9,210 nucleotides of DNA from Paracoccaceae bacterium (GTDB lineage Bacteria > Pseudomonadota > Alphaproteobacteria > Rhodobacterales > Rhodobacteraceae): the NCBI GenBank assembly GCA_024742655.1, contig JANSYB010000048.1, positions 1 through 9,210 on the forward strand, given 5' to 3'. The position numbers and the translations under genes were made by a program. Of this stretch, positions 1 to 6,358 are shown piece by piece. Under the pieces are notes generated by a model. It was not told where the DNA came from. It saw only the letters and a program-made list of their open reading frames with translations, and made no database searches. How positions within the stretch are numbered: the stretch's first letter is position 1; each line of letters begins with the position of its first letter.

Positions 1-567
1 GAAGAGAAATTCGTCGCCGCCGGGTTCGGCACCGAACGCACGGATCTGATGTATAACGACTTCGTCATCGTGGGCCCCGACGCCGATCCTGCGGGTGTCG
101 GTGGTATGGATGACGTGCAGGGCGCGCTGGCCAAGATCGCCGGGGACGGCGCGCTTTTCGCCTCGCGCGGCGATGACAGCGGCACGCACAAGAAGGAAAT
201 GGCGCTGTGGGGCGAGAGCGGCGTCGATCCGACCGCGGCTAGCGGCGACTGGTACCGCGAGACGGGCTCGGGCATGGGTGCGACGCTGAATGCCGGGATC
301 GGCATGGGCGCCTATGTCATGACCGATCGCGCCACATGGATCAGCTTCGGCAACAAGCAGGATTACGCGATCCAGGTGGAGGGCGACGCCGACATGTTCA
401 ACCAGTATGGCGTGATCCCGGTTAACCCGGCGAAATGCCCCTCCGTGAACGTGGATGCCGCGCAGACCTTCGCCGACTGGCTGGTGTCGGACGAGGGGCA
501 GGCGGCGATCGCGGCCTACAAGGTCGCGGATCAACAGCTGTTCTTCCCCAACGCGCCGGAAAACTGA
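1..567 (+). CDS. tupA: Tungstate ABC transporter substrate-binding protein TupA (3' part, start outside window)
   Basis: The reading frame is open from the first base and ends in TGA at 565-567, leaving 188 residues of a protein that is usually about 270 long, so roughly the first third is missing. Visible family marks are LMYNDFVIVGP (visible residues 16-26) and SRGDDSGTHKKE (55-66), both characteristic of TupA/WtpA-like binding proteins that capture tungstate in the periplasm and hand it to the TupB/TupC membrane and ATPase subunits. The signal peptide and the N-terminal ligand residues lie outside the window. No tupB or tupC follows, so they are either upstream or elsewhere. The next gene is a probable oxyanion-responsive regulator, which supports the transport assignment. 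Tungstate rather than molybdate is inferred from similarity to TupA; the sequence alone cannot fix the ligand. Confidence 0.88.
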   Translation, partial: EEKFVAAGFGTERTDLMYNDFVIVGPDADPAGVGGMDDVQGALAKIAGDGALFASRGDDSGTHKKEMALWGESGVDPTAASGDWYRETGSGMGATLNAGIGMGAYVMTDRATWISFGNKQDYAIQVEGDADMFNQYGVIPVNPAKCPSVNVDAAQTFADWLVSDEGQAAIAAYKVADQQLFFPNAPEN

Positions 568-573
568 TAGGAT

Positions 574-606
574 TGTCCGGGCGGCGGGCTGTCCTCCGCC
601 CGGACA
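574..606 (+). terminator. GC-rich hairpin after tupA
   Basis: A perfect 11-bp inverted repeat has arms TGTCCGGGCGG (574-584) and CCGCCCGGACA (596-606) with an 11-base loop. It begins 7 bases after the tupA stop and ends 16 bases before the next start codon. There is no T-run behind it, so it is not a textbook intrinsic terminator. It could end tupA transcription, protect the tupA mRNA 3' end, or act as an attenuator or operator for the regulator gene. The structure is certain; the role is inferred. Confidence 0.6.
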
Positions 607-622
607 CATCAATCGAGTTGCC

Positions 623-1522
623 ATGACGGATCTTGCCTTTCCAGACCATGAATACCTGACCGTCAAGGAACTGGCCGACTTGCTGCGCCTCAAGGAGCGC
701 AAGATTTACGACCTCGCCGCGTCAGGGGCCGTGCCGTGTTCGCGCGCCACCGGCAAGCTGCTGTTTCCCGCCGCCGATATCCGGGAGTGGATCGCGCAGG
801 CCAAGAGTGGCGGGCACGCGGGTGCGCCGATGGTGCAGGCCGACCGGCCCGCGATCCTGCTGGGCAGTCACGATCCCTTGCTGGACTGGGCCGTGCGACA
901 GTCGCGCTGCGGGCTGGCCACCTATTTCGATGGCTCGCTCGATGGTCTTGACCGCTTCGTGAAAGGCGAGGGGGTGGCGGCGGGCCTGCATATTCACGAC
1001 GCGCCGACACAGGAATGGAACGTGCCGGCCGTGTCGCGCGTGGCGGCAGGCCAGAACGCGGTTCTCGTCGGGTTTGCGCAGCGGCGGCGCGGGCTGGTCC
1101 TTGGGGCGTCCGCGTCGTCGGTGGCCGGGCTTTCCGATCTGCCCGGGCGGTGTATCGCGCCGCGCCAGCCCGAGTCGGGCAGCGACGTTCTTTTTCAGGA
1201 ACTGATCGCCGGCGAAGGGCTGGACAGCGCGCAGTTGACCTTTGCCGAGGTGGCCCGGACGGAGGATGATGCGGTCGAGATGATCCGGCGCGGTGAGGCC
1301 GATGTGACTTTCGGACTGGAGGCCGTGGCGCGCGCCTACGGGTTGGGCTTCGTTCCGGTGATCGAGGAAAGTTTCGCGCTTTTGGTGGACCGCAAGGCGT
1401 GGTTCGACCCCCAGGTCAGCGCGCTGGTCGCGTTTTGCGGCACGCAGGCGTTCCGGCAGCGCGCCGAGGCCTGTGGCGGCTATGACGTGGCCGGCTTCGG
1501 TGAGGTTCTGTGGAACGCCTGA
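623..1522 (+). CDS. HTH regulator with PBP-like substrate-binding domain (probable tungstate/molybdate-responsive)
   Basis: A 299-residue one-component regulator. Residues 10-58 form an excisionase/MerR-type winged helix-turn-helix (YLTVKELADLLRLKERKIYD, then the wing around GKLLFPAADIREWI), matching the HTH_17 style. Residues about 75-275 look like the 'PBP superfamily' domain (PF12727 type) seen in molybdate-related regulators: GSHDPLLDWA (81-90), GLHIHD (121-126), RQPESGSDVLF (181-191) and the ADVTFGLEAVARAYGLGF stretch (226-243). It would be cytoplasmic, as there is no signal peptide. The reading frame is open far upstream into tupA, but ATG 623 is chosen because family similarity begins there and the upstream translation is Arg-rich tupA out-of-frame sequence. 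The ribosome site is weak (GAG at 615-617). Position directly after tupA suggests it senses tungstate or molybdate and controls the tup genes; that target is inferred. The ligand and operator are unknown. Confidence 0.82.
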   Translation: MTDLAFPDHEYLTVKELADLLRLKERKIYDLAASGAVPCSRATGKLLFPAADIREWIAQAKSGGHAGAPMVQADRPAILLGSHDPLLDWAVRQSRCGLATYFDGSLDGLDRFVKGEGVAAGLHIHDAPTQEWNVPAVSRVAAGQNAVLVGFAQRRRGLVLGASASSVAGLSDLPGRCIAPRQPESGSDVLFQELIAGEGLDSAQLTFAEVARTEDDAVEMIRRGEADVTFGLEAVARAYGLGFVPVIEESFALLVDRKAWFDPQVSALVAFCGTQAFRQRAEACGGYDVAGFGEVLWNA

Positions 1523-1555
1523 GCCGGTCCCTCGCGTTTCGCGCGCCCGTGCTGT

Positions 1556-2362
1556 ATGCAGTGGGGCATGTCGTATTTCCCTGACATTCTGGTCTTTTCG
1601 GACCTCGATGGCACGCTGCTGGATCACCGTGATTATTCGTGGGACGCCGCGCTGCCGGCGCTGAGGGCGCTGCGCCAGCGGGGGGCGGGCCTTGTTCTGG
1701 CCACCAGCAAGACCGCGGCCGAGGTGGCGCCGCTACGTGCGCGGATCGGGTTCGAGGACTGGCCTGCCATCGTCGAGAACGGCGCGGGCGTGCTTGAGAC
1801 GGGGTCGGATGCCGACGACGCGCCGGTGCAGTACGACCGGTTGCGCGCCTGCCTGCGTGATCTGCCGGAGGGATTCGAGGGCTTTGGCGATATGTCGGCG
1901 GAAACCGTTGCCGGTATAACCGGCCTGTCTGTCAAGGCGGCCCGGCTGGCCAAGACGCGGCACTTCACAGAGCCGGGACTGTGGCATGGATCGCCCGGTG
2001 ATCTCGAAGAGTTTCTTGCCGCCGCACGAGAGGTCGGCGTGCAGGCGCGACGCGGAGGGCGTTTCCTGACGCTGTCCTTTGGTGGAACCAAGGCCGACCG
2101 GATGGAGGACCTGATCCGGCGCTTCGGGCCGCGCGTGACGCTGGCCCTCGGCGATGCGCCCAACGATGCCGAAATGCTTGAGCGCGCCGACCGGGGGGTC
2201 ATAGTGGCCAACAGCGCCACGCCGCCCCTGCCGATGCTGGACGGGGAGGCCACGGGCCGCATCCGCCGCACGCGGCTTGAGGGGCCGCGCGGCTGGTGCA
2301 AGGCCGTCACCGATTTTCTGAACGAACATGAACCTGCCGAGGATACACGACAGCATGGCTGA
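1556..2362 (+). CDS. gpgP: HAD-IIB phosphatase, glucosyl-/mannosyl-3-phosphoglycerate phosphatase
   Basis: A 268-residue HAD hydrolase. All four catalytic motifs are present: motif I DLDGTLLD (D16 nucleophile, D18 acid/base), motif II at T50-S51 (LATSK), motif III K179 (GGTKADR) and motif IV GDAPND (D200, N203, D204). The stretch RHFTEPGLW (135-143) in the cap is typical of mannosyl-3-phosphoglycerate phosphatases, and the length fits. Bacterial glucosyl-3-phosphoglycerate phosphatases paired with GT81 synthases belong to this same family, and the next gene is a GT81 synthase, so the likely reaction is glucosyl-3-phosphoglycerate to glucosylglycerate plus phosphate in the cytoplasm. The start is uncertain: neither ATG 1556 nor ATG 1568 (which would give MSYFPD...) has a well-spaced ribosome site. 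The gene overlaps gpgS by 8 bases and follows the regulator by only 33 bases, so it may be co-transcribed with it or have a promoter inside it. Confidence 0.85.
   Translation: MQWGMSYFPDILVFSDLDGTLLDHRDYSWDAALPALRALRQRGAGLVLATSKTAAEVAPLRARIGFEDWPAIVENGAGVLETGSDADDAPVQYDRLRACLRDLPEGFEGFGDMSAETVAGITGLSVKAARLAKTRHFTEPGLWHGSPGDLEEFLAAAREVGVQARRGGRFLTLSFGGTKADRMEDLIRRFGPRVTLALGDAPNDAEMLERADRGVIVANSATPPLPMLDGEATGRIRRTRLEGPRGWCKAVTDFLNEHEPAEDTRQHG
2339..2343 (+). promoter_or_regulatory. Probable ribosome binding site deciding the gpgS start
   Basis: GAGGA lies 11 bases upstream of ATG 2355. The alternative in-frame ATG at 2328 has no purine-rich site before it, so 2355 is preferred. The spacing is slightly long, and because the site lies inside the end of gpgP, translational coupling is plausible. 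Confidence 0.4.
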
Positions 2363-3575
2363 CTTTCACCAGAACGGGAACATCACGACCCTGCATAACC
2401 TGCGGACGCGGTCGCTTGACGATCTGACCTACGAATTGTCGGCCTTTGCCGAAACCCGCAGGATCAGCCTGATCCTGCCCTGTCTGTATTCCGAGCTTGA
2501 AGGCCCCGCGCTGGACAACATCCTCGATGAATTGTCCGGGGTTCCCTATCTGCACCGGATCATCATCGGGCTGGATCAGGCCGACGAGGCGCAGTTCCGT
2601 CATGCACAGACATTTTTCTCGCGGCTGCCGCAAAACCATGTCGTGATCTGGAACGACAGCCCGCGGATGAAGGCGCTCGGTCAGCGGCTGGATGACCTGG
2701 GGCTGGCCCCCAAGGAGCCGGGCAAGGGCAAAAATGTCTGGAGTTGCATGGGCTATCTCATTGCCTGTGCCGACAGTGCGGTGATGGCGATTCATGACTG
2801 CGATATCCTGACCTACAAAAGCGAGATGCTGGCACGTCTGGTCTACCCGGTGGCGAACCCCACTTTCCCCTACCAGATGGCCAAGGGGTATTATCCGCGC
2901 ATCGACGACAAGAAACTCAACGGCCGGGTCACGCGCCTGTTGGTCAGCCCGCTTCTCATTGCGCTCAAACGCGTGGTGGGGGATCGCGATTACCTCGATT
3001 ACCTGCGCAGTTTCCGCTATCCGCTGTCCGGGGAATTCGCGTTGCGCACGCAGACATTGCCCGATCTGCGTATCCCGTCCGACTGGGGGCTGGAAATCGG
3101 CGTTCTTTCCGAGGCATGGCGCAACCTCGCGCCGCAATCCGTCTGCCAGGTCGAGATCGCGGATGCCTATGATCACAAGCATCAGGACCTGTCGCCCGAA
3201 GATGCCAGCCGCGGGCTGAGCCGGATGTCCACCGACATCTGCAAGGCGATCTTCCGCAAGCTGGCCTCGGACGGCACGGTGTTCACGCCCAACCTGTTTC
3301 GCACGCTGAAGGCCACGTATTACCGCCTCGCGCTGGACCTGCTGGAAAGTTACTACAACGACGCCAAGATGAACGGCCTGACCATCGACCGGCACAAGGA
3401 AGAGAAATCGGTCGAACTTTTCGCCGAGAACATCATTCGCGCGGGTCAGGTGTTTCTGGACAATCCCAATGTCAGCCCGTTCATCCCGACATGGAACCGC
3501 GTGCATGCCGCGGATTCCGATTTCCTCTATGATCTCAAGCGCGCCGCGGCCGAGGATGTCGAGGAATTCCGCTGA
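2355..3575 (+). CDS. gpgS: Glucosyl-3-phosphoglycerate synthase (GT81 family glycosyltransferase)
   Basis: A 406-residue GT-A fold glycosyltransferase without signal or membrane segments. From the chosen start, PCLYSELEG (about 42-50) is the nucleotide-sugar binding strand, GKGKNVW (123-129) the loop after it, and HDCDI carries the metal-binding DxD (D148, D150). YPLSGEFAL (222-230) and DWGLEIG (243-249) form the acceptor/catalytic region, and YDHKHQDLS (272-280) holds the later metal/phosphate histidines expected in GT81. These match GpgS, which transfers glucose from an NDP-glucose to 3-phosphoglycerate, rather than the GT78 mannosyl-3-phosphoglycerate synthases. Length fits the roughly 400-residue bacterial/archaeal type rather than the shorter mycobacterial one. 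ATG 2355 overlaps the gpgP stop (ATGGCTGA); ATG 2328 would add nine residues. The preceding phosphatase and the facing phosphorylase make glucosylglycerate the likely end product. The exact nucleotide donor is not readable. Confidence 0.84.
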   Translation: MADFHQNGNITTLHNLRTRSLDDLTYELSAFAETRRISLILPCLYSELEGPALDNILDELSGVPYLHRIIIGLDQADEAQFRHAQTFFSRLPQNHVVIWNDSPRMKALGQRLDDLGLAPKEPGKGKNVWSCMGYLIACADSAVMAIHDCDILTYKSEMLARLVYPVANPTFPYQMAKGYYPRIDDKKLNGRVTRLLVSPLLIALKRVVGDRDYLDYLRSFRYPLSGEFALRTQTLPDLRIPSDWGLEIGVLSEAWRNLAPQSVCQVEIADAYDHKHQDLSPEDASRGLSRMSTDICKAIFRKLASDGTVFTPNLFRTLKATYYRLALDLLESYYNDAKMNGLTIDRHKEEKSVELFAENIIRAGQVFLDNPNVSPFIPTWNRVHAADSDFLYDLKRAAAEDVEEFR

Positions 3576-3600
3576 ACCGGCGCCGGGTCAGCCCCGGTTC
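3574..3600. terminator. Stop-spanning hairpin between convergent gpgS and phosphorylase genes
   Basis: Arms GAACCGG (3574-3580) and CCGGTTC (3594-3600) form a perfect 7-bp stem with a 13-base loop. A second overlapping palindrome, CCGGCGCCGG, lies at 3577-3586. The structure covers part of the gpgS stop and all of the phosphorylase stop (3588-3590), and it would fold in transcripts from either strand. There is no T-tract on either side, so function as a bidirectional terminator is an inference. Confidence 0.45.
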
Positions 3601-5324
3601 GAGATCCACCGGCATTGATAGGGCGCAAAGGGGATTTCCGGCCCGGCGGCCGCGATCTCTTCGTCGCTCAGCAGGTCGGTCCAGCGGTCATCCTCGATCA
3701 GGTTGATGGTCGAGGGGCTGACCAGAATGGTGTCGGCGCTGACATTGTGGATGGCGAAGATGGATTGCGACCGGTCGAGGCTTTGTCGCCAGACGCCGAA
3801 GAGGCGATCATCCATCGTCAGGGTGAACTGCGTCGCATTGGGGTGAAAGGCGGGCTGGCGCGCGCGGATGCGCAGGCGTTCGGACAGGCCCTGCATGATG
3901 CGTGACTGATCCGAGGCGGGATCGTCCAGCCGGTCCAGCAGGTCGGGATAATGCCAGCGATGCCGGTTGATCGCCCGGTTCATGCCGCGCCGCTCCACCG
4001 CGTCGTGATCGCTTGGCGTGGCAAGGAAGGAATGGATGTAGAAGGCCGGGATACCCTCCAGCGACATCACGATGGTCTGAGAGCACAGAAACCTGTCGTG
4101 ATGATGCGCATCCTCGCCGTTGAACGTGTACCGCATCGCGTCAAAGAGCGAACAGTTCAGCTCATAAGGCTCCTCACCGCCGCCGGGCACGGCGCGCATC
4201 GACACAAGGCCGCCCGCCGCCCGCACGGTGTCGATCATGCGCGCGCGTTCCCCGGGGGGCAGAACGCCCTCGGCCGGGCGCATGCCGACCCCATCATGGC
4301 TGGCCGTGAAATTAAGATAGGCACAGCCCAGTTGCGCGGGCGGCATGGCAGATTGCCAGCGGTGCAGGTGCCGCGCCGTGCCCGATTGCATCGCGTGCAG
4401 GATCAGCGGCGGCAGGGGGAAGTTGTAGATCGCGTGCGCCTCGTTGCGGTTGCCGAAATAGCTCAGGTTCTCGGTGCGCGGCACGTTGGTCTCGGTCAGC
4501 AGGACAATCGTTTCGACCGCGTGGTCGCACAGCAGCCGCAGCAATTGCACGATGGCATGTGTCTCGGGCAGGTGAATGCAGGTCGTGCCCGGCACCTTCC
4601 ACAGGAAAGCCACCGCATCCAGCCGCAGGATGCGCACGCCCTGGTCGATATGCATTCGGATGATCCGCAACATTTCCAGCAGCACATCGGGGTTCGAGAA
4701 ATCAAGATCGATCTGGTCATGGCTGAACGTGCACCAGACATGGCGCGGGCCGTTGCGTGTTTCGATTTCCTGCAGCAGGGGAGTGGTGCGTGGGCGCACG
4801 ACGCGCGACAGGTCATCGCCCGGATCGGCCTCGTAGAAATAGCGATCATAGGGCGCCTTGCCCTGCCGGTAGGCATTGAACCACGCCCCCTGGCTGGACA
4901 CATGGTTCAGCACGAGATCCGACATCAGGTGAAATTTCTCCGCGATGCGGGCGATATCGGTCCAGTCGCCCAGTTGCGGATTGACCGCGCGGTAATCGGT
5001 CACGGCAAAACCGTCATCGGAACTGAACGGAAAGAAGGGCAGGATATGCACCCCGTTCACCACGCCGGTCATGTGGCGCGACAGGAAATCCTCAAGAACG
5101 TCCAGCGGCTTGTGCTGGCCATCACGGATCGTGTCGCCATAGGTGATCAGGACCGCGTCACGCTCGGACCAGAGCCGGTTGCTGGGCGTGCGGGCGCGTT
5201 TGCGGCGATGCGTGCCCTCGGGCCAGAACGCGTCGATGATCTGCGAGGCCAGGATATCGGTATCCAGATCGGGATAGACCCGGGTCAGCAATTCATTGAG
5301 GCGTGCACTGAAAAGATTGGACAT
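3588..5324 (-). CDS. GH13_18 sugar phosphorylase, probable glucosylglycerate phosphorylase
   Basis: A 578-residue alpha-amylase-superfamily enzyme of the sucrose phosphorylase type. Seen directly: the barrel region DLVLNH (136-141), nucleophile D236 in ILRLDAVAF, acid/base E278 in LLTETN, and transition-state Asp D344 in TASHDGVG. The GVHILPFFPFSSDDGF segment (91-106) is typical of subfamily GH13_18. Classical sucrose phosphorylases are about 490-505 residues; this one is longer, like the glucosylglycerate phosphorylases (E. coli YcjM is about 560). It has no signal peptide. Phosphorolysis would give glucose 1-phosphate and D-glycerate from glucosylglycerate. The substrate call rests on length and on the facing gpgP-gpgS pair; sucrose or another glucoside remains possible. 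ATG 5324 is taken as start although no good ribosome site precedes it. It converges on gpgS with a 12-base gap and is divergent from the aldolase gene. Confidence 0.82.
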   Translation of the reverse strand: MSNLFSARLNELLTRVYPDLDTDILASQIIDAFWPEGTHRRKRARTPSNRLWSERDAVLITYGDTIRDGQHKPLDVLEDFLSRHMTGVVNGVHILPFFPFSSDDGFAVTDYRAVNPQLGDWTDIARIAEKFHLMSDLVLNHVSSQGAWFNAYRQGKAPYDRYFYEADPGDDLSRVVRPRTTPLLQEIETRNGPRHVWCTFSHDQIDLDFSNPDVLLEMLRIIRMHIDQGVRILRLDAVAFLWKVPGTTCIHLPETHAIVQLLRLLCDHAVETIVLLTETNVPRTENLSYFGNRNEAHAIYNFPLPPLILHAMQSGTARHLHRWQSAMPPAQLGCAYLNFTASHDGVGMRPAEGVLPPGERARMIDTVRAAGGLVSMRAVPGGGEEPYELNCSLFDAMRYTFNGEDAHHHDRFLCSQTIVMSLEGIPAFYIHSFLATPSDHDAVERRGMNRAINRHRWHYPDLLDRLDDPASDQSRIMQGLSERLRIRARQPAFHPNATQFTLTMDDRLFGVWRQSLDRSQSIFAIHNVSADTILVSPSTINLIEDDRWTDLLSDEEIAAAGPEIPFAPYQCRWISNRG

Positions 5325-5578
5325 GTCCGGGCATTCAAACGGTTTTCGGGGTCGCCACAGCGGGGCACGCGGCTTGGGCTCTGACAGTTCCGGGTTTTCG
5401 CAGGCGTGTCAAACACGTAAGCCACCAAGTGACGCCGAAGCCGGTATTGCGGCCTGTGGCGCGTCGAAAAAAGCCGCAGATCGTATCGGGACGCCCGGAG
5501 CCTGATTGGCAAAGCAGTGTTTGAAAAGCTGTTCATGGTCGGGCAGCATGGGCCAAACCGACAAGGGAGATCCTCAAG
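5325..5578. promoter_or_regulatory. Divergent intergenic region between the phosphorylase and aldolase genes
   Basis: About 250 bases without a supported gene, the longest gap in the window. It should hold the promoters of both divergent genes. On the minus strand a perfect TTGACA (5412-5407) is followed after 17 bases by AACTGT (5389-5384), a weak -10, placing a possible phosphorylase promoter about 60 bases upstream of its start. The palindrome CGTGT-CAA-ACACG (5405-5417) overlaps that -35. GGTTTTCG occurs twice on the plus strand (5341-5348 and 5393-5400), the first inside an imperfect dyad AAAC-G-GTTT (5337-5345). On the plus side I see no convincing promoter for the aldolase. The regulator is unidentified. 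Confidence 0.4.
5564..5570 (+). promoter_or_regulatory. Ribosome binding site of the interrupted aldolase gene
   Basis: AGGGAGA is followed by an 8-base spacer and ATG 5579. It is the clearest Shine-Dalgarno sequence near this gene. It fixes the intended start upstream of the internal amber codon, which shows that the 56-codon segment before the stop belongs to the gene. Confidence 0.7.
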
Positions 5579-6337
5579 ATGAATGTTCAAACCGCGCCAA
5601 CCCCGAATATCGCCCACTGGAAGGAGCGGGTGGAACTGGCCGCCGCGTTCCGCTGGACGGAGCGTCTCAACATGCACGAGGCCGTGGCCAACCATTTCAG
5701 CGTGTCGGTCAACGACGACGGCACGCAATTCCTGATGAATCCCAACTAGGTGCATTTCAGCCGGATCAAAACCTCGGATTTGTTGCTGCTGGATGCCAAT
5801 GATCCCGAAACGCTGAGCGGCCCGAACGCGCCGGACCCGACCGCGTGGGGCCTGCACGGGGCGCTGCACCGGATGTGCCCGCATGCCCGCGTGGCCCTGC
5901 ACGTGCATTCGATCCATGCCACGGTGCTGGCCAGCCTTGCCGACAGCACCCTGCCGCCGATCGACCAGAATACCGCGACGTTCTACAACCGTGTCGCGAT
6001 CGATGACCATTTCGGCGGGCTTGCCTTCGAGGAAGAGGCGGAGCGCTGCTGCTCGAACCTCAGCGATCCGTCCAAAACCGTCCTGGTGATGGGCAATCAC
6101 GGGATCATGGTGATCGGTCAGACCGTGCCGGAGGCGTTCAATCGGATGTATTACTTCGAACGCGCCTGCGAGACCTACATCAAGGCCCTCTGGACGGGTC
6201 AGCCGTTGCGCGTTTTGTCAGACGAGATCGCCGAAAAGACCGCAAGTGAACTGGAAAGTTATCCGGGACAGGCCGATCAGCATCTGTCCGAGTTGATGGC
6301 AATTCTTGACGACGAAGGTTCCGACTACGCGAGCTGA
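5579..6337 (+). pseudogene. Class II aldolase/adducin family protein interrupted by an in-frame amber codon
   Basis: From ATG 5579 the frame encodes 56 residues, meets TAG at 5747-5749, and continues in the same frame without further stops to TGA 6335-6337, a 252-codon gene. Both halves read as one class II aldolase: N-terminal helices with NMHEAVANHFSV (31-42), a FLMNPN segment just before the stop, and HFSRIKTSDLLLLD just after it. Next come the metal-site histidines H108 and H110 (ALHVHSIH) and H174 (GNHGIMVIG). Homologues usually carry an aromatic or basic residue at codon 57; a TGG (Trp) to TAG transition would explain the stop. The C-terminal half alone (from GTG 5750, 195 residues) lacks the N-terminal helices and would probably not fold normally. 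The family includes fuculose-phosphate aldolase and related lyases, but this member's substrate is not readable. Possible explanations are a recent inactivating mutation, a sequence error, or amber suppression. Confidence 0.8.
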
Positions 6338-6358
6338 ACGGGATCGTCGGCCGTTCAG
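6334..6358. terminator. Stop-spanning hairpin between convergent aldolase and yqgE genes
   Basis: Arms CTGAACGG (6334-6341) and CCGTTCAG (6351-6358) form a perfect 8-bp stem with a 9-base loop. Both stop codons (6335-6337 on plus, 6355-6357 on minus) lie inside the arms. It would form in RNA from either strand, so a shared bidirectional terminator is plausible. No T-run follows on either side. Confidence 0.5.

Noticed and set aside
1523..1555. Short CGCG-TTT-CGCG dyad in the gap before gpgP
   Set aside because: Only 4-bp arms in very GC-rich sequence; likely chance, and too short to support a terminator or operator.
722..1627. 301-codon minus-strand frame opposite the HTH regulator
   Set aside because: Low-complexity Arg/Pro/Ala/His composition, no family resemblance, and the plus strand carries a coherent HTH plus PBP-like protein.
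2307..3506. 399-codon open frame on the minus strand opposite gpgS
   Set aside because: It has no recognisable domain and lies fully over the strongly supported GT81 gene; typical antisense frame in GC-rich DNA.
3951..5384. 477-codon open frame on the plus strand opposite the phosphorylase
   Set aside because: Its translation is rich in Arg, His, Gln and Gly with no recognisable domain, while the minus strand encodes a clear GH13 enzyme with all catalytic motifs. It is a high-GC shadow frame.
5747..5749. Amber codon as a pyrrolysine site
   Set aside because: Pyrrolysine proteins are essentially methylamine methyltransferases in a limited set of organisms; nothing in the window supports a pyl system, and the position does not carry a catalytic residue in this family. 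A Trp codon mutation is simpler.
5285..6100. 271-codon minus-strand frame covering the phosphorylase start, the intergenic region and the aldolase
   Set aside because: It runs through two real genes and their divergent promoter region and resembles no known family. The class II aldolase motifs on the plus strand explain the region better.
5750..6337. Separate 195-residue gene starting at GTG after the amber codon
   Set aside because: It has no ribosome site of its own and lacks the N-terminal part of the fold. The 56 codons before the stop are in the same frame, have a good ribosome site and read as the missing N-terminus.
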